In this document: in pieces, positions 1 to 10,832 of the stretch
Layout of the letters: each line of letters starts with the position of its first letter
Position numbering within the stretch: the first letter of the stretch is position 1
DNA from: Malachius bipustulatus
Taxonomy: Eukaryota > Arthropoda > Insecta > Coleoptera > Melyridae
Reading direction: 5' to 3'
Assembly (NCBI GenBank): GCA_910589415.1
Contig: OU342637.1
Coordinates: forward strand, 35,494,162 to 35,558,161
DNA: 64,000 bases
Notes under the pieces: model-generated
Database searches by the model: none
Told to the model about the DNA's origin: nothing
The model's input: only the letters and a program-made list of their open reading frames with translations
Translations under genes and position numbers: made by a program

Positions 1-870
1 TAGAAAAAAAATAAAATAGATGGAGTCGGGGTAACACGACTTCATTACATGATGTAAGGTCATAAAAATAAGTCACAGGGTGTGAGGTCGCAGGATCTGC
101 TTGGCCATGTTATGGGTGCGTTACGACTGATAAGTCCATCTTCAAAATGCTGCCTCAGTAAATCGAGTGCTTAGATAGTGCAATGGGGTCTTCCACCGTC
201 CTGCTGAAAATATCTTTCAGCCAGTTCGTCATCATGCAGCTGGTTCAAAAAAGGCTGCAGAATTTCTTCCCTGTACCGCACAGTATTTATATTTTCTTCA
301 AAAATGATTGGCCTAATTAAACTCCTAGCATTAATTGGTGTCCAAACATCAACTTTCTCAGGATGAAGTGGGTTTTCAATAAACACATGCGAATTTTTAG
401 GAAACCATGATCTGTAATTTTGGGAATTGACATATTCAGATCTCTGAAACGATGCTTCATCTATGAAGAAATCTTATTGGATCCTTCTTCATTGTCTTGA
501 AGATGTTGCGAAAACCATCGCCAAAGCTCTATCCTGTCGGGAATGTCTCGAGGTAACAACTCCTGTACCATAGTCACTCTATAGAAGGATACAAGTGAGT
601 ATCTTTCCGAAGTAGCCTATGGCAGGTTCCTACAAAAATGTCAATTTGCTGAGTTAGATCACGGACTGATTTGTGAGGGTCATTTTGAATAATATTGGGA
701 GCGATTTCCTACTTCTCTTCAGCACGTCTTTTTGGTCTCCCACTTACTGTTTTGAAAACATTTCCTGTTTCTCGAAAATCGCTTCACAGCTTCACAAAAA
801 TTTTGGAGAGCCATCGCAAGACCAGGATACTCCTCTTGGAACTGAACAAGGCAGGTTCCTATTGGAGTGG
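1..870 (-). pseudogene. Decayed mariner-type (Tc1/mariner superfamily) DDE transposase, cut by the window edge
   Basis: Read leftwards, three pieces in different frames follow the order of an insect mariner-type transposase. Around 870-560 is a helix-turn-helix-side stretch with GRPKRRAEE and RDLTQQI. Around 590-480 is LLPRDIPDRIELWRW. Around 475-170 is FFIDEASFQRSEYVNSQNY followed by FQQDGGRPH, and finally WPSRSCDLTPCDLFL near 60. The Asp of FIDEAS, the Asp of FQQDG and the Asp of TPCD would be the catalytic triad, with about 41 residues between the last two. At least two frameshifts (one just before FFIDEAS) and in-frame stops near 170 and 570 make it non-functional. The remaining carboxy terminus and terminal repeat lie outside the window. 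Superfamily confident, exact family not. Confidence 0.8.
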
Positions 871-1405
871 ATTAAAATTCCATCGATTTTATTTCCATTT
901 CGGAAATAGATTTCAACTATAAAAGTTTTTTGTTCCAAAGTAAACACTATTTTTATGATTTTATAACTAACAGGTAATTAGTTTAGTCAATATAAAATAA
1001 CCAAACATGGGTAGGTACAAAATTATTTTCCTTTTAATGAAAAAAATTAAATAAAATAAATAAACAAAATTATCACGTGCAGACCATCAGACGATTCCAC
1101 CAATATTTAATTCAATTTTACACCACCAGAGCCTGATCTGCGTACCTATCCTAATATATCAGGTCAACAGTACGCAGGAAATCAGCTTTCATCTGTGAAT
1201 TACTTTGCTGGTTCTTTGGTTCTACTGTGATTTGTTAACAGCCTGACTATAAGAAGTAACTTTTGAACTAACTGTTCTTGAGATACATGTAAAAAAATGG
1301 CTGAGAATCATTCATCTATAATAGTTGACTTATGTCCGTATTCATCAAAAGTACACATCGCGCAGCCATAGTGAGCGAATCGTGACGTTTAAGTAAACGT
1401 CAAAA
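871..1405. other. No gene seen; right part may be the 5' leader of the LINE ORF1
   Basis: AT-rich with no protein similarity that I recognise. The stretch from about 1130 is less AT-rich and runs directly into the LINE ORF1, so it could be that element's 5' untranslated promoter region; no start of the element is marked by a target duplication that I can see. Confidence 0.3.
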
Positions 1406-2968
1406 GTGATTGTGTACGTGAAGTGCATTGATTGCAAGATTGACCAGTTTCGTCAAGCGACCCAGCCAGGCCAGACAGCCAGTGCAGCCACAACGATAGT
1501 ACAGCAGCAACCATCAACGTCAAACCAGCGTCAAGATCATAATTGGCAGCAGGTGAGTCCACCCAATAGGGTGTCGGAGAATCCGTCACAATACGACACT
1601 GACACCTCAATTAAATATAAAACTGACAACCACACTCATACAATGGCGGCCGGCACAACAACGGCACCTACCACAGGCCTAACAGATATAACTGACTTAG
1701 ACACACTCTACCAAATTTTAGATTATGTCGGTGAAAAAATAAAAACTTTTAATGATAATCCTGACATTAATGACAGGAAACGAGGACCTACCAATGAAGA
1801 TTTCATTAACCCTAAAAAAGCAAATAAACAATTAAATAAAAAAATGACACCGCCAAACAAACTAAAGACCGACAACATGTTTAGTGCACTATCTAACGCC
1901 ACCGATAAAGATGAAGAAATGGAACAAGACATGAACCTCCTAAATGACATGAGTCGACATAAACCAACAACCTCAAGAACATCAAACACGCTGTCCAAAA
2001 CCGACAAAAAAGAAGGCAAGACTCCCCCAATTGTACTAAGACAACCCGAAAAATGGGTACAACTCTCTACCGTAATCAAAGATAAGAAAATATGCTTCAG
2101 CAAAGCCACGGCAACCCGTGAGTGAATTAATATTTACACTGACACACCTACAGACTACAGAGAATTAATCAAACTATTTGATGACAGCCAGGTACAGTAC
2201 CACACTTACAGATTGAAGAGTGAAAGGACCCTTAAAATAGTAATAAAGGGTGTCCCGACATATCTGACAAATGACGACATTAAAAACCATCTCGAAAGCA
2301 ACGACTACCAACTACAATCAGTTACCCGCATGAAGGGTAAGAACAATACTGAACTACCAATGGTCTTAATAGAACTGGACTCACAATACAGATCGATATA
2401 CAAAATAACTGACATATGCCAACTTCGAGTATCTGTTGAGCCATTTAGAACTAAAAACAGCAATGGACAATGCCACCGTTGCCAGAAATACGGCCATTCA
2501 CAGGCCTTATGTAAGGCCGATTACAGATGCTTGAAGTGTGGCGAGGCACACTCAAGCCATATTTGCACTAAACCTCGCACCGTTGACGCCAAGTGCGCCA
2601 ACTGTGCAGGTGCACACCCCTCAAACTTCAGAGGTTGTCCTTCTAATCCTCAAAACTTCAAAGTCCCAACTCCAAAGCCTATTCAGACACCTCAAATTGA
2701 CAATCGATCTTACAAAGACATATTAATGACTAACACTGTACATAATAATAACTCTCACCTTCCAACTAATTCGTTAATCAGCCCACACATCAATAACAAC
2801 ACATATAGGTATAACAACAAAAAAGTTCTGACAACACAAATTATAGCCAACCATTTAGGAAGCCTTCTTTTGCAATTTTCTGACCTCACACCGACAGAAG
2901 AGCAAAATAAGCGCTTCTTAATGACAATAACAACAATTATCCAAGAGACTAAAAACCTAACACAATGA
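1406..2968 (+). pseudogene. Jockey-type LINE ORF1 (Gag-like zinc-knuckle protein), one nonsense codon
   Basis: This is a single 521-codon reading interrupted only by an in-frame TGA at 2123-2125; the frame is identical before and after it. The amino half is polar, Lys/Asn/Thr-rich and low in complexity. The carboxy half has an RRM-like stretch (KIVIKGVPTYLTNDDIKNHL) and then three zinc knuckles at about 2471-2640: CHRCQKYGHSQALC, CLKCGEAHSSHIC and CANCAGAHPSNFRGC. That arrangement is typical of the PRE_C2HC-containing ORF1 of jockey-clade LINEs, which bind element RNA. The stop TGA overlaps an ATG (ATGA at 2965-2968), the usual coupling to ORF2, yet no endonuclease or reverse transcriptase follows. 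So the copy has ORF1 but not ORF2. Confidence 0.85.
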
Positions 2969-3174
2969 AACATAGCATAAAATTGACAAAAAAAGGGATA
3001 ACGCACACACACTCTTAAATGAAAGGCAACAACATCATCGATTTCTAAGTAAATTACACAAACTAAATATTATACCAACGACAAGAAAATGACCACAACA
3101 CAACACCAAGAATCAAGATGAAGAAGCAAGGAGACTAGAATAGTCTCGGACTCCTCTTACAAATCAAGAAAAAG
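2965..3174 (+). pseudogene. Remnant of LINE ORF2 start and 3' end after internal deletion
   Basis: An ATG overlapping the ORF1 stop opens a 17-codon frame (MKHSIKLTKKGITHTHS) that then ends. In another frame, 3012-3092 reads LLNERQQHHRFLSKLHKLN and stops. One reading is that these are the first and last residues of ORF2 joined by a large deletion, followed by the 3' UTR. The join is inferred; only the missing ORF2 body is directly seen. Confidence 0.4.
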
Positions 3175-3652
3175 TATTCATCAAACTTCAAAATATAACT
3201 CTGGGGTTATATTTTGAATTTTATAAAAGCCTACGAATTTTAAACCATTTAAACCTACGAATTTTTGAATATTTTTTGGATCATTTTTGGAACAGCAATT
3301 TTAACCCCTGGGGTTATATTGTGGAACATGTTGTTAGGGTATTACTAATAGACAGTTGGTACCAGTAGCGTTGGCTATACCTATAAGCCAGTGCGCATGA
3401 ACAAGCAGGGCACGGGGCACTGGTGAATAATGGCGACTAGGGACTACTTGTTGTATTATCCTCTTACTTATTATAGTCATTGTTAATTTAATAAAGAATA
3501 CTTTTAATCTTGATGATAGTTATTATTGATAAACTAAACACATGTCATTGATTTAAAATTTGTAGCGTTCGTGGGGTTTGACCATTAGACCAATCAGCTG
3601 TCAGAAAATTCAAAATATAACCCTAGAGTTATATTTTGAAGTTTGATGAATA
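3175..3652. mobile_element. MITE with ~48-bp terminal inverted repeats and TA target duplication
   Basis: The left end, TTCATCAAACTTCAAAATAT from 3177, is matched by the complement of the right end finishing at 3650, with few mismatches over about 48 bp. Both outer borders carry TA. Each terminal repeat contains its own smaller palindrome (TTCAAAATATAAC / GTTATATTTTGAA), so single-stranded ends could fold on themselves. There is no coding capacity. The TA duplication points to a Tc1/mariner-type transposase acting in trans. It lies just downstream of the LINE remnant. Confidence 0.8.
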
Positions 3653-3749
3653 TGGACATTAGAGATCAATGCAATTGCTGTCTAAGCAGATGTGGAATCT
3701 CCGCTATAAAATGCTTGGTTCGATTAGATAATGACATGACAAAGATTCC

Positions 3750-4563
3750 TTAAGCAGAGTTTCCACATGTGCATTTCAATGCTGCGTGCACATGCAGCAT
3801 TAAAATTCACTGGCAGCTTGAAATTGCACCCATGTTTACACTATATAGTGCAGTTTACTGCTGCATGACAAAACTGCTATAGTCCAATAAAGTCTAAAAA
3901 GTCATACGTATCGATTAAGAATACACATCCTTTTGATAGTTCGATTTATTTTGTTTCATATACATGGTTTTTATAGTAACCGTCAAGTTTGTCTAAACAC
4001 TCCATCCCGCATAAATAAGTATACGTCAACATTGGTTTTGAATGAGAATTAAATGCATAACGCAGAGGATAGAGTGTCATTACGTGGATAAATTTTCTGT
4101 AGTTGTCAGTGGCTCTCAAACTGACGTAAGCGCTTCAATTCATTGTTTGAATGATTCCTTCCAAAATTTACGCTCGTTCACAACTTGACAATTAACTGTT
4201 TGACATTTTCTGGTGAAATTAAAAATATTGATTCGGACGGTTAGTGTGACGTCACATCTGACTTTTTAAAGTTAATCCTACTATAAACGCATATTTACTG
4301 CTATTTTCAATTGTCATTTATTGAACTGTAATTTTTCAGATATCATATGTTTTTTAGAACTGTCGGCTAGTACTTACTACAATACTACAAACATCCCTGC
4401 GATTTCACCAGAAATGCAGGCTAAACATGCATGAAAAATAGAACAAGTCCATACGCATGCTGCTTTTCCCAGAAATGCATGGCGTGAATACAGAAATGCA
4501 TATGCATTTTGATCCTGCAAGAAACATGCCGCATCTAAATGCACATATGGAAAGCCCGCTTAA
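3750..4563. mobile_element. MITE flanked by TTAA (piggyBac- or Kolobok-like target site)
   Basis: TTAA at 3750-3753 and 4560-4563 bracket an 806-bp segment. Its ends are imperfect inverted repeats: GCAGAGTTTCCACATGTGCA at left, and complemented GCGGGCTTTCCATATGTGCA at right, continuing for about 32 bp. The interior is rich in ATGCA/TGCAT words (for example 3785-3800 and 4480-4550). No transposase is encoded. TTAA target duplications are known for piggyBac and Kolobok; which of them applies is not decided. A related structure is at 58355-59104. Confidence 0.75.
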
Positions 4564-6539
4564 TTGTGCAATAATATCCCCCGCAGAAGCATCAAACGAC
4601 GCCTACGTAGATACCTACGACAGACAAGGAGAGAGCAGGGTGTCTGAGCAGCAGGAGTTTGAAGATAAGTTATTTTAACTTACCGAATGCAATCAAAAAG
4701 TCGTTACGAAAATTATTATAGTCATCCGAGGAGGATTTGATACCGTTTATATGAAAACAACATAATAATATGCTAACGTAACTAATATTTATAGATAACA
4801 AAGTTCTATTTCATCCAATGTGAATCTTGAAATAGTAATTTAAAAGCAAATATTTTAATACTTGAACAGAAGACGATATATTTCTTGAAATCTGAGTGTG
4901 TTCCCGAGGAATGTGTCCCGATTGCTTTATTATTTTTTTGCATTTCTTCGAAAACCTTCGATCTAAGAAACCTTGAACCTATTCCATCCAAGTCTTCTGT
5001 ATTTAGTTCATTAGAGAGCACTCTTTATTGCGCGTTCGAGCAGGTGTTACTCAAAGTAAGAATCTGTGTTTATTACCTTAACCGCAGAATTCACCACCGA
5101 TGGTTTCCTCAGATTTTTCTCACGTAAGAAAGATCTAAATTATCTATTTCAGTTTTTATGTATTTTATAATAATTATTATATTGATGTATAAATTATATT
5201 ATTCTTATCTGGCTTCAGCTGTGAGATGATATATATGGGACTTAAAACTTGAATAAAACTACATTTTAAATAAAACTGGATATTTTTCTAAATTTCCCGC
5301 ACAATTTTATTTATAAAAACAAAAATAATACTGAATATAGTACGAGTAATCAGGCTGCTGCCTCTTTAAAATCTGGATACGCGACTGGTTTTCAGTTTTC
5401 AGCCTATCGTCAGCGTGAAAGGGATGAAATGGTGCTAATCTAGCTATAGCCCATGATCGGATCCGAGTCGCGGCTAATGCGTCCATAACGTCCTCTCGAC
5501 TCCCGATACGGAGCTAAAAAGGTAAGACGATGCCCGTCGATATTGGCAATTTGGGGTAGTTGGTCGGGCGTAATGTCGTCGCCACCCTCTCGCTCGATCG
5601 CGCTACAGATAACGGTTTGGAACAGTGCCTGCTGGACATTAGTTATTCAGTTACTTAAGTACATATATACCGAACAAAAACGATTTAGTCACCGTTATTA
5701 ATCTGCTTTAATAATATTATTTTAGATTTAGATAATTGAATCACTTAACTTACGTGGTGAGCTTTCAACACATCAAGAACTGATCGAAAAACTTTTTTTA
5801 GATGGCGGGTGTTTTAAGTTTTCCAATAGAAGGATTTAGAAACAAAATATATAAAACAGCCATTCATAAAATGGAAACGAATCTTTCAAGGTTAGGTCAA
5901 ATATGAAACGACGATATGTTTTTAATGATTGGAAACTCACTAACCAACGTTCTAATCTGTTATAAGGTTATGTCTCAATTATTTATCGTTTGAGATCTTT
6001 GGAATCGATCATATTTATTCATTCGTCGGTTTATTTAAATAAATAAATAAAAGCGATTTACTCGGATTTATCAATATCTGAAATTTATTTGGTATTTATT
6101 TATTTATTGAGGCTGGGAAAGTAATCGCTTAGATCTCCCTCCCATCAATCCTAATCTTTTAATTTATTTGTGTATTGCTGTTATTTCTTTACAGCTACTA
6201 AACGATTCGCAAAGAGTAACGTTAAAATGTTATGTTACCATAATATAAGAGATTTATTTCTCAGTCTTCAATGCTTAAGCTAATGCTTGATTTACATGTT
6301 GTTTCGTTAATCGCACAGCTAGGTTTTCTTTGCCATATTTTTTCCTACTCCCTTCGAAATTGACACTCTCGTTAAATATTCGTTAAATATACAGATTAGG
6401 TACGTTAATATCCACCAAAAAACCGCATATCGACAAAGTTCGCAAGAAACTCTAAACAAGACGCGTTTTACATAAACTTGTCAGTTCAGATTAAGGAGCT
6501 CATGCGGCTACACGAAGAGTTGTAGACATTTCATTTGTC
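4564..6539. other. Unassigned, no gene seen
   Basis: Mostly AT-rich. The part at about 5390-5640 is clearly more GC- and CpG-rich than its surroundings. The short frames are not similar to anything I recognise. AAATAAATAAATAAA-like runs occur near 6035-6110. Confidence 0.3.
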
Positions 6540-7170
6540 CATTCTCCGGCGGAATATTGTTGCCCAATCTGGATGAATAGCGCTCATGTCCATAAAATTG
6601 TTTCTGAATTGAACACCACCATACGAGTTATTACTGCCTGTATTAAGTTAACTTCAACACCTTGGCTGCCGGTAATTTCAAACGTTATAATACCACTAGG
6701 AATCAGAAGACAAATAGCGGCTGAGCGAAAGTTCGAGAAATACACACTAGAATTTCAAATCTGGCAAGATCTTCAGAATTCTCCTACTACAAGATTGAAA
6801 TCTCGAAATCCATTTTGGCAACAAAATCATGGGATCTTTTCTCTACTGGATTCTTGGAAGTCTGAATGGAGAGTTCAGAATGTTTTTAATCATCATCTTA
6901 TCCAAAATCCAACAACAAACGGAAATTCTCGGATTCGACCTACCGAGCAAGCTCCGGAGTAAACTAAACCGTTTAAGAAATGACCATGAAAATTGTAACT
7001 AAATGTTTTCTAATGGATGGCAGTTACAAGTACAAATTGTCTAAGTTGAGGAAACAATCACTCATAAAGTAGAAGAGTGTCCATAAACTAAATTTTCGAC
7101 GGTTTCCATAACATCCACCGCCTTACTCCAGATGCTATAAATTTATTACAAAGTCTTAAACCAATATGAA
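6540..7170 (+). pseudogene. Carboxy-terminal fragment of a non-LTR retrotransposon polyprotein
   Basis: A 129-codon frame (6573-6962) reads AHVHKIVSELNTTIRVITAC, then STPWLPVISNV and IPLGIRRQIAA. This is the motif series that follows the reverse transcriptase domain in many insect LINE polyproteins. After a frameshift near 6930 the similarity continues with GFDLPSKLRSKLNRLRN and, near 7060, HKVEECP, the decayed cysteine/histidine region near the LINE carboxy terminus. Stops at about 6995 and later show decay. The reverse transcriptase core is absent, so this is a fragment. Confidence 0.7.
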
Positions 7171-7408
7171 CAGAACGTGTGTCTGGGTTTTTATGGGTGT
7201 TTCCCTAGACTGACTGAAAAGCGAATGCTTCACCTGGATGTCAACAACTCATCCTTATATTCAGCAAATCATTCGACTACCCTCCCCAGTATAAAAATGA
7301 CATTATCAATCTATACCAAAAGTCTGTCTTTTAATATCTCATTCCTCCCAACAATAATTGGCTGTTTTAGGGATTTTCGTAGCGTTTCCTACGAACGAAT
7401 AAAACGGA
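7171..7408. other. Unassigned, no gene seen
   Basis: A short open frame at 7177-7413 has no recognisable motif and probably arises by chance. Confidence 0.3.
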
Positions 7409-9398
7409 TGTAGTGTAACCTACCTTTTAAAATGGAGATTCTGCGTCATGCGCATCAAATTCAGTAATGTGGCTCCCTGAAACTGAATGATTGAAAAAGA
7501 AGAACCTCTTTGACGTTTGAAATGTCAACTTGTCTGTCAAATGTCCTTTTGAATTCCCGTTCTGAATGCTTGGTTTGGTTTGAGCACACCGGTGGCCGAG
7601 TGGTTCAGTGGGCGGTCTGTTGAATCACTGGACCCGGCGGACTGAGTTCGATTCTCGGTGAAGGCTCTGGGTGTCTGTGTTATCCTTTCTACTATTTAAT
7701 GGTATACTTGAGGCTGGGTAACGTTGGCAAATAGCTCAAACCCATAATTACCGGAGTGGAGCGACTTTGTCTTCCCTACATAGTGAAGACCGAAGCTCCC
7801 TCCTTAAAAAAAATATTGATTTGAATTTTAGGTTATCCCGCCCTGAAGTCTTGGATGTTTGAATTTAAGATTATCCCGCCCTGACTTCAAATAAAATGGC
7901 CAACATTACTTACCGTTTGTAATCGTGATTTTACCTGGGCTCGTAATCGTCTAGCTTTCATCTTGTGCGGACTTACTTTGTTATTGGTTCTTTTATACAC
8001 AGACATGAAGCAAAAGGCGAAAGATTTGAGATTAATGAAACAAATGAATTTTTAAAAGACCTACTTTATTCTACGTTGCTGAAAACCCTAATAAAACAGT
8101 GCCGATACGCTCTCCTGGGACTCACGAGTAAAAGAGCGCGGTAGAGAAAACCTCGATCTCTGTCCCGAAATGAAAAGAATCAACGGTGGTTTATGAAAAA
8201 GCGTAGATCAATCGTTTCGACAACTGTCACCAAATCTAATGAACCCTCTTTCACACCGACACATTTGCGCGAATCATTTTAAACGGAAGCATTACCACAG
8301 AAATCTAGGTCTTCAACATAACCATGGGAATGGGTTTTGTTAGTATGACAGTGTAACGAGGTCCGATTAGGATGCTACCCGTTGGATGTTTAAATAGCCC
8401 CCTCTGGCAAGGACGAAAATGTTAGTTAGATTCACATAAGGTTCATACATTCGGTTTCATACATTTCAATAGTTCGGTAAACAATTATCAATCAAAATGA
8501 TCCACCCCTTCAATTATGATTGACGAAGAACGAGAAATGACTTTTACGTTGATTGATTTCACAGAAAGGTATTACAATATAAAAGAACCTGAATTTACAT
8601 TTACAAATATCAATTAGAAATCAAGATAAATAATAATCGATTGGACAGTTTTGTTGAATAAATATGTTCATAAATAGCAGTTAAATCAAGAATGTTCTGT
8701 AGACAATTTAAATATGGCATCGATTAAGTAAGCGGTTAAGTAAGCGGCAAGATTAAAGAATAAAAATCGAACATGTGACATGAGATAAAAGCATGGTAAG
8801 ACATAATAAGTAGGTACATTGATTATAAAATGTGGTTTGAAAGAGGGTTCATTAGATTTGGTGACAGTTGTCGAGACGATTGATCTAACGCTTTTCAGAA
8901 ACCACCGTTGATTATTTTCATTTGGGGACTGTGAACGAGAGGTTTCTCGGCCACGCTCTTTTACTCCCAGGAGTCCCAGGCTGAGCGTATAGGTACTGTT
9001 AAGATTTTCAGCAACGTAGAATAAAGTAGGTATTTTAAAAATTTATTTGTTTCATGAATCTCAAATCCCCCTTATGCTTCATGTCTGTGTATAAAAGAAC
9101 CAATAACCAGGTAAGGTTACAATGAACACAACGTAGAGGATCCACGAGACGAACACTAGATGATCACCAAAGAGTTGGTAATGTTGGCCATTTTGTTTGA
9201 AATATTTTGAATCAGGGCGGAATAATTTAAAATTAAACATCCAAGATTTAAGAGCGGGATAACCTTCAACTCAAATCAGATTTCCGAGCGGGAATTCAAC
9301 AAGACTAAGAGGTTCTTCTTTTTAAAACATTCAGTTATGGGGGCCACATTACAGAAACGCAGGATTCAGGATCCCATATAAAGGTAGGTTACACTACA
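7409..9398. mobile_element. Large foldback element with ~0.6-kb inverted arms
   Basis: The left arm begins TGTAGTGTAACCTACC at 7409 and the right arm ends with its complement at 9398. The match continues inward on the left to about 8262 and on the right from about 8840, through shared words such as ATACACAGACATGAAGC, CTACTTTATTCTACGTTGCT and CAACTGTCACCAAATCTAATG. The left arm is longer only because a SINE sits in it (7584-7815). About 575 bp of non-repeated spacer separates the arms. No coding frame is seen, so any movement would need an outside transposase. Arm divergence is modest, judged by eye at 80-90% identity. Confidence 0.85.
7584..7815 (+). mobile_element. tRNA-derived SINE, inserted in the left arm of the foldback
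   Basis: The 5' part resembles RNA polymerase III boxes: GGTGGCCGAGTGG (A box) and GAGTTCGATTCTC (B box). The body has CCCATAATTACCGGAGTGGA and GCGACTTTGTCTTCCCTACA, shared with copies at 24359-24588 and 37059-37290, and it ends in an A run. Flanks TTGGTTTGA (7575-7583) and TTGATTTGA (7816-7824) form a probable target duplication. The right arm of the host foldback (about 9260-9290) retains the uninterrupted site, which confirms insertion. Confidence 0.88.
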
Positions 9399-9752
9399 GA
9401 TTTGGTGCCGTTATGACCAGGATTAAGGTGTGATATACATCACAATGTACAATTAAGTAAGAGTTATAATTATTGTTGTTATTGAATGAAGAGTTTACCC
9501 CACTCTCAAACCTGTCGGTCTTTGTCAGTTTTTCACATGTCAGGATGGCAAAATTATCTCATGGCGATTCCGCCAATCCTTACAAGTTTATCACATCTGT
9601 CTATACAAACTATAGCTGAAGTATAAATTGATTAATGCATAAAGGCTGTTCTAAATAAAAAAATAATTAAAAAAATCATATTATAGCCGATTGTCATCGA
9701 TGCCTTGTAGTCACTGTATATTCCGAATTTTTACTTGACGTATGTTTTTATA
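9399..9752. other. Unassigned, no gene seen
   Basis: AT-rich spacer between two foldback elements with no recognisable coding or RNA feature. Confidence 0.3.
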
Positions 9753-10820
9753 CAGGGTGTATCTCAATAACACCGAAAAAAATTAAGGGGTGATTCTGTG
9801 ATGAAAATTAAGGGGGGTATTTGGTATAGAATTTTTCAAAAAAACTCTCCCCGAAAAAGTTACACCCCTCCGAAGAATTAAAAAAAAAATGGTTTTTATT
9901 TTTTATTTTCCCTGTATATTAAGCTAAAGACACGAAAATTGGTAAATATTAATTGTCAATGAAACTACATATTTTGAATTTTTTTCAACCCTGAAGTATG
10001 CTTAGAAGGGATTGAAATAGTCAACCCCTAAGATATTTTACCTTACAATTTTTTTTAGATTAAAATTTTTCTTAAAAAAAAAACACGGCTGAATAGCCTC
10101 TATAATCTCTATAAGTTTTTTCTGAAACTTGCGCACTTAAGAGAAAAAAATAAATGTATTGCAAGCTCATGTTATAAATAGAGTGTTTTATTGAACAATA
10201 GCCAACCAAAAAATTAGGCAAATATTCTTACAACTAAAACAATAGTAAGCAAAGAATGAAAAAAGAAACTGTCGAAGGTCAACAATACAATAATAATGCT
10301 ATCAGTATTATTGTTTTTATGAATGTCACTGCAAAGCACAGACCACTAGACCTTAAGGCAAAATATCCTCGCGTTAGCTCATCTTTGTGAAAATGCATTT
10401 CATTTATTTTTTTCTCGTAAATGCCTAAGTTTTCGAAACAACTTGTGAAGATAAAAAAGTTTGTAGATTCATTGAGCTATTCAGTCGTGATATTTTAGAG
10501 AAAATTTTTAGTCTAAAAAAAAATTTTGTATGGTAAAATATCTTAGGGGTTGACTATTTCAATCCCTTCTAAGCATACATCAGGGTTGAAAAAAATTCAA
10601 AATATGTAGTTTCATTGACAATTAATATTTACCAATTTTCGTGTCTTTAGCTTAATATACAGGGAAAATAAAAAATAAAAACCATTTTTTCTTAATTCTT
10701 CGGAGGGGTGTAACTTTTTCGGGGAGAGTTTTTTCGAAAAATTCTATACCAAATACCCCCCTTAATTTTCATCACAGAATCACCCCTTAATTTTTTTCGG
10801 TGTTATTTAGATACACCCTG
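9753..10820. mobile_element. Foldback element with CAGGGTG termini and ~340-bp arms
   Basis: The left arm starts CAGGGTGTATCTCAATAACA and the right arm ends with its near complement. The arms match nearly end to end over 9753-10100 and about 10484-10820, for example AAGTATGCTTAGAAGGGATT against its complement near 10570. The spacer of about 380 bp is unrelated. The flanks are TATGTTTTTATA (9741-9752) and TATGTTTATATA (10821-10832), a possible 12-bp target duplication with one mismatch. No coding capacity. Confidence 0.85.
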
Positions 10821-10832
10821 TATGTTTATATA

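Noticed and set aside
7590..7660. Functional tRNA gene from the A/B-box-like sequence
   Set aside because: No cloverleaf can be completed, the body continues for 150 bp, and other copies exist: it is a SINE head.
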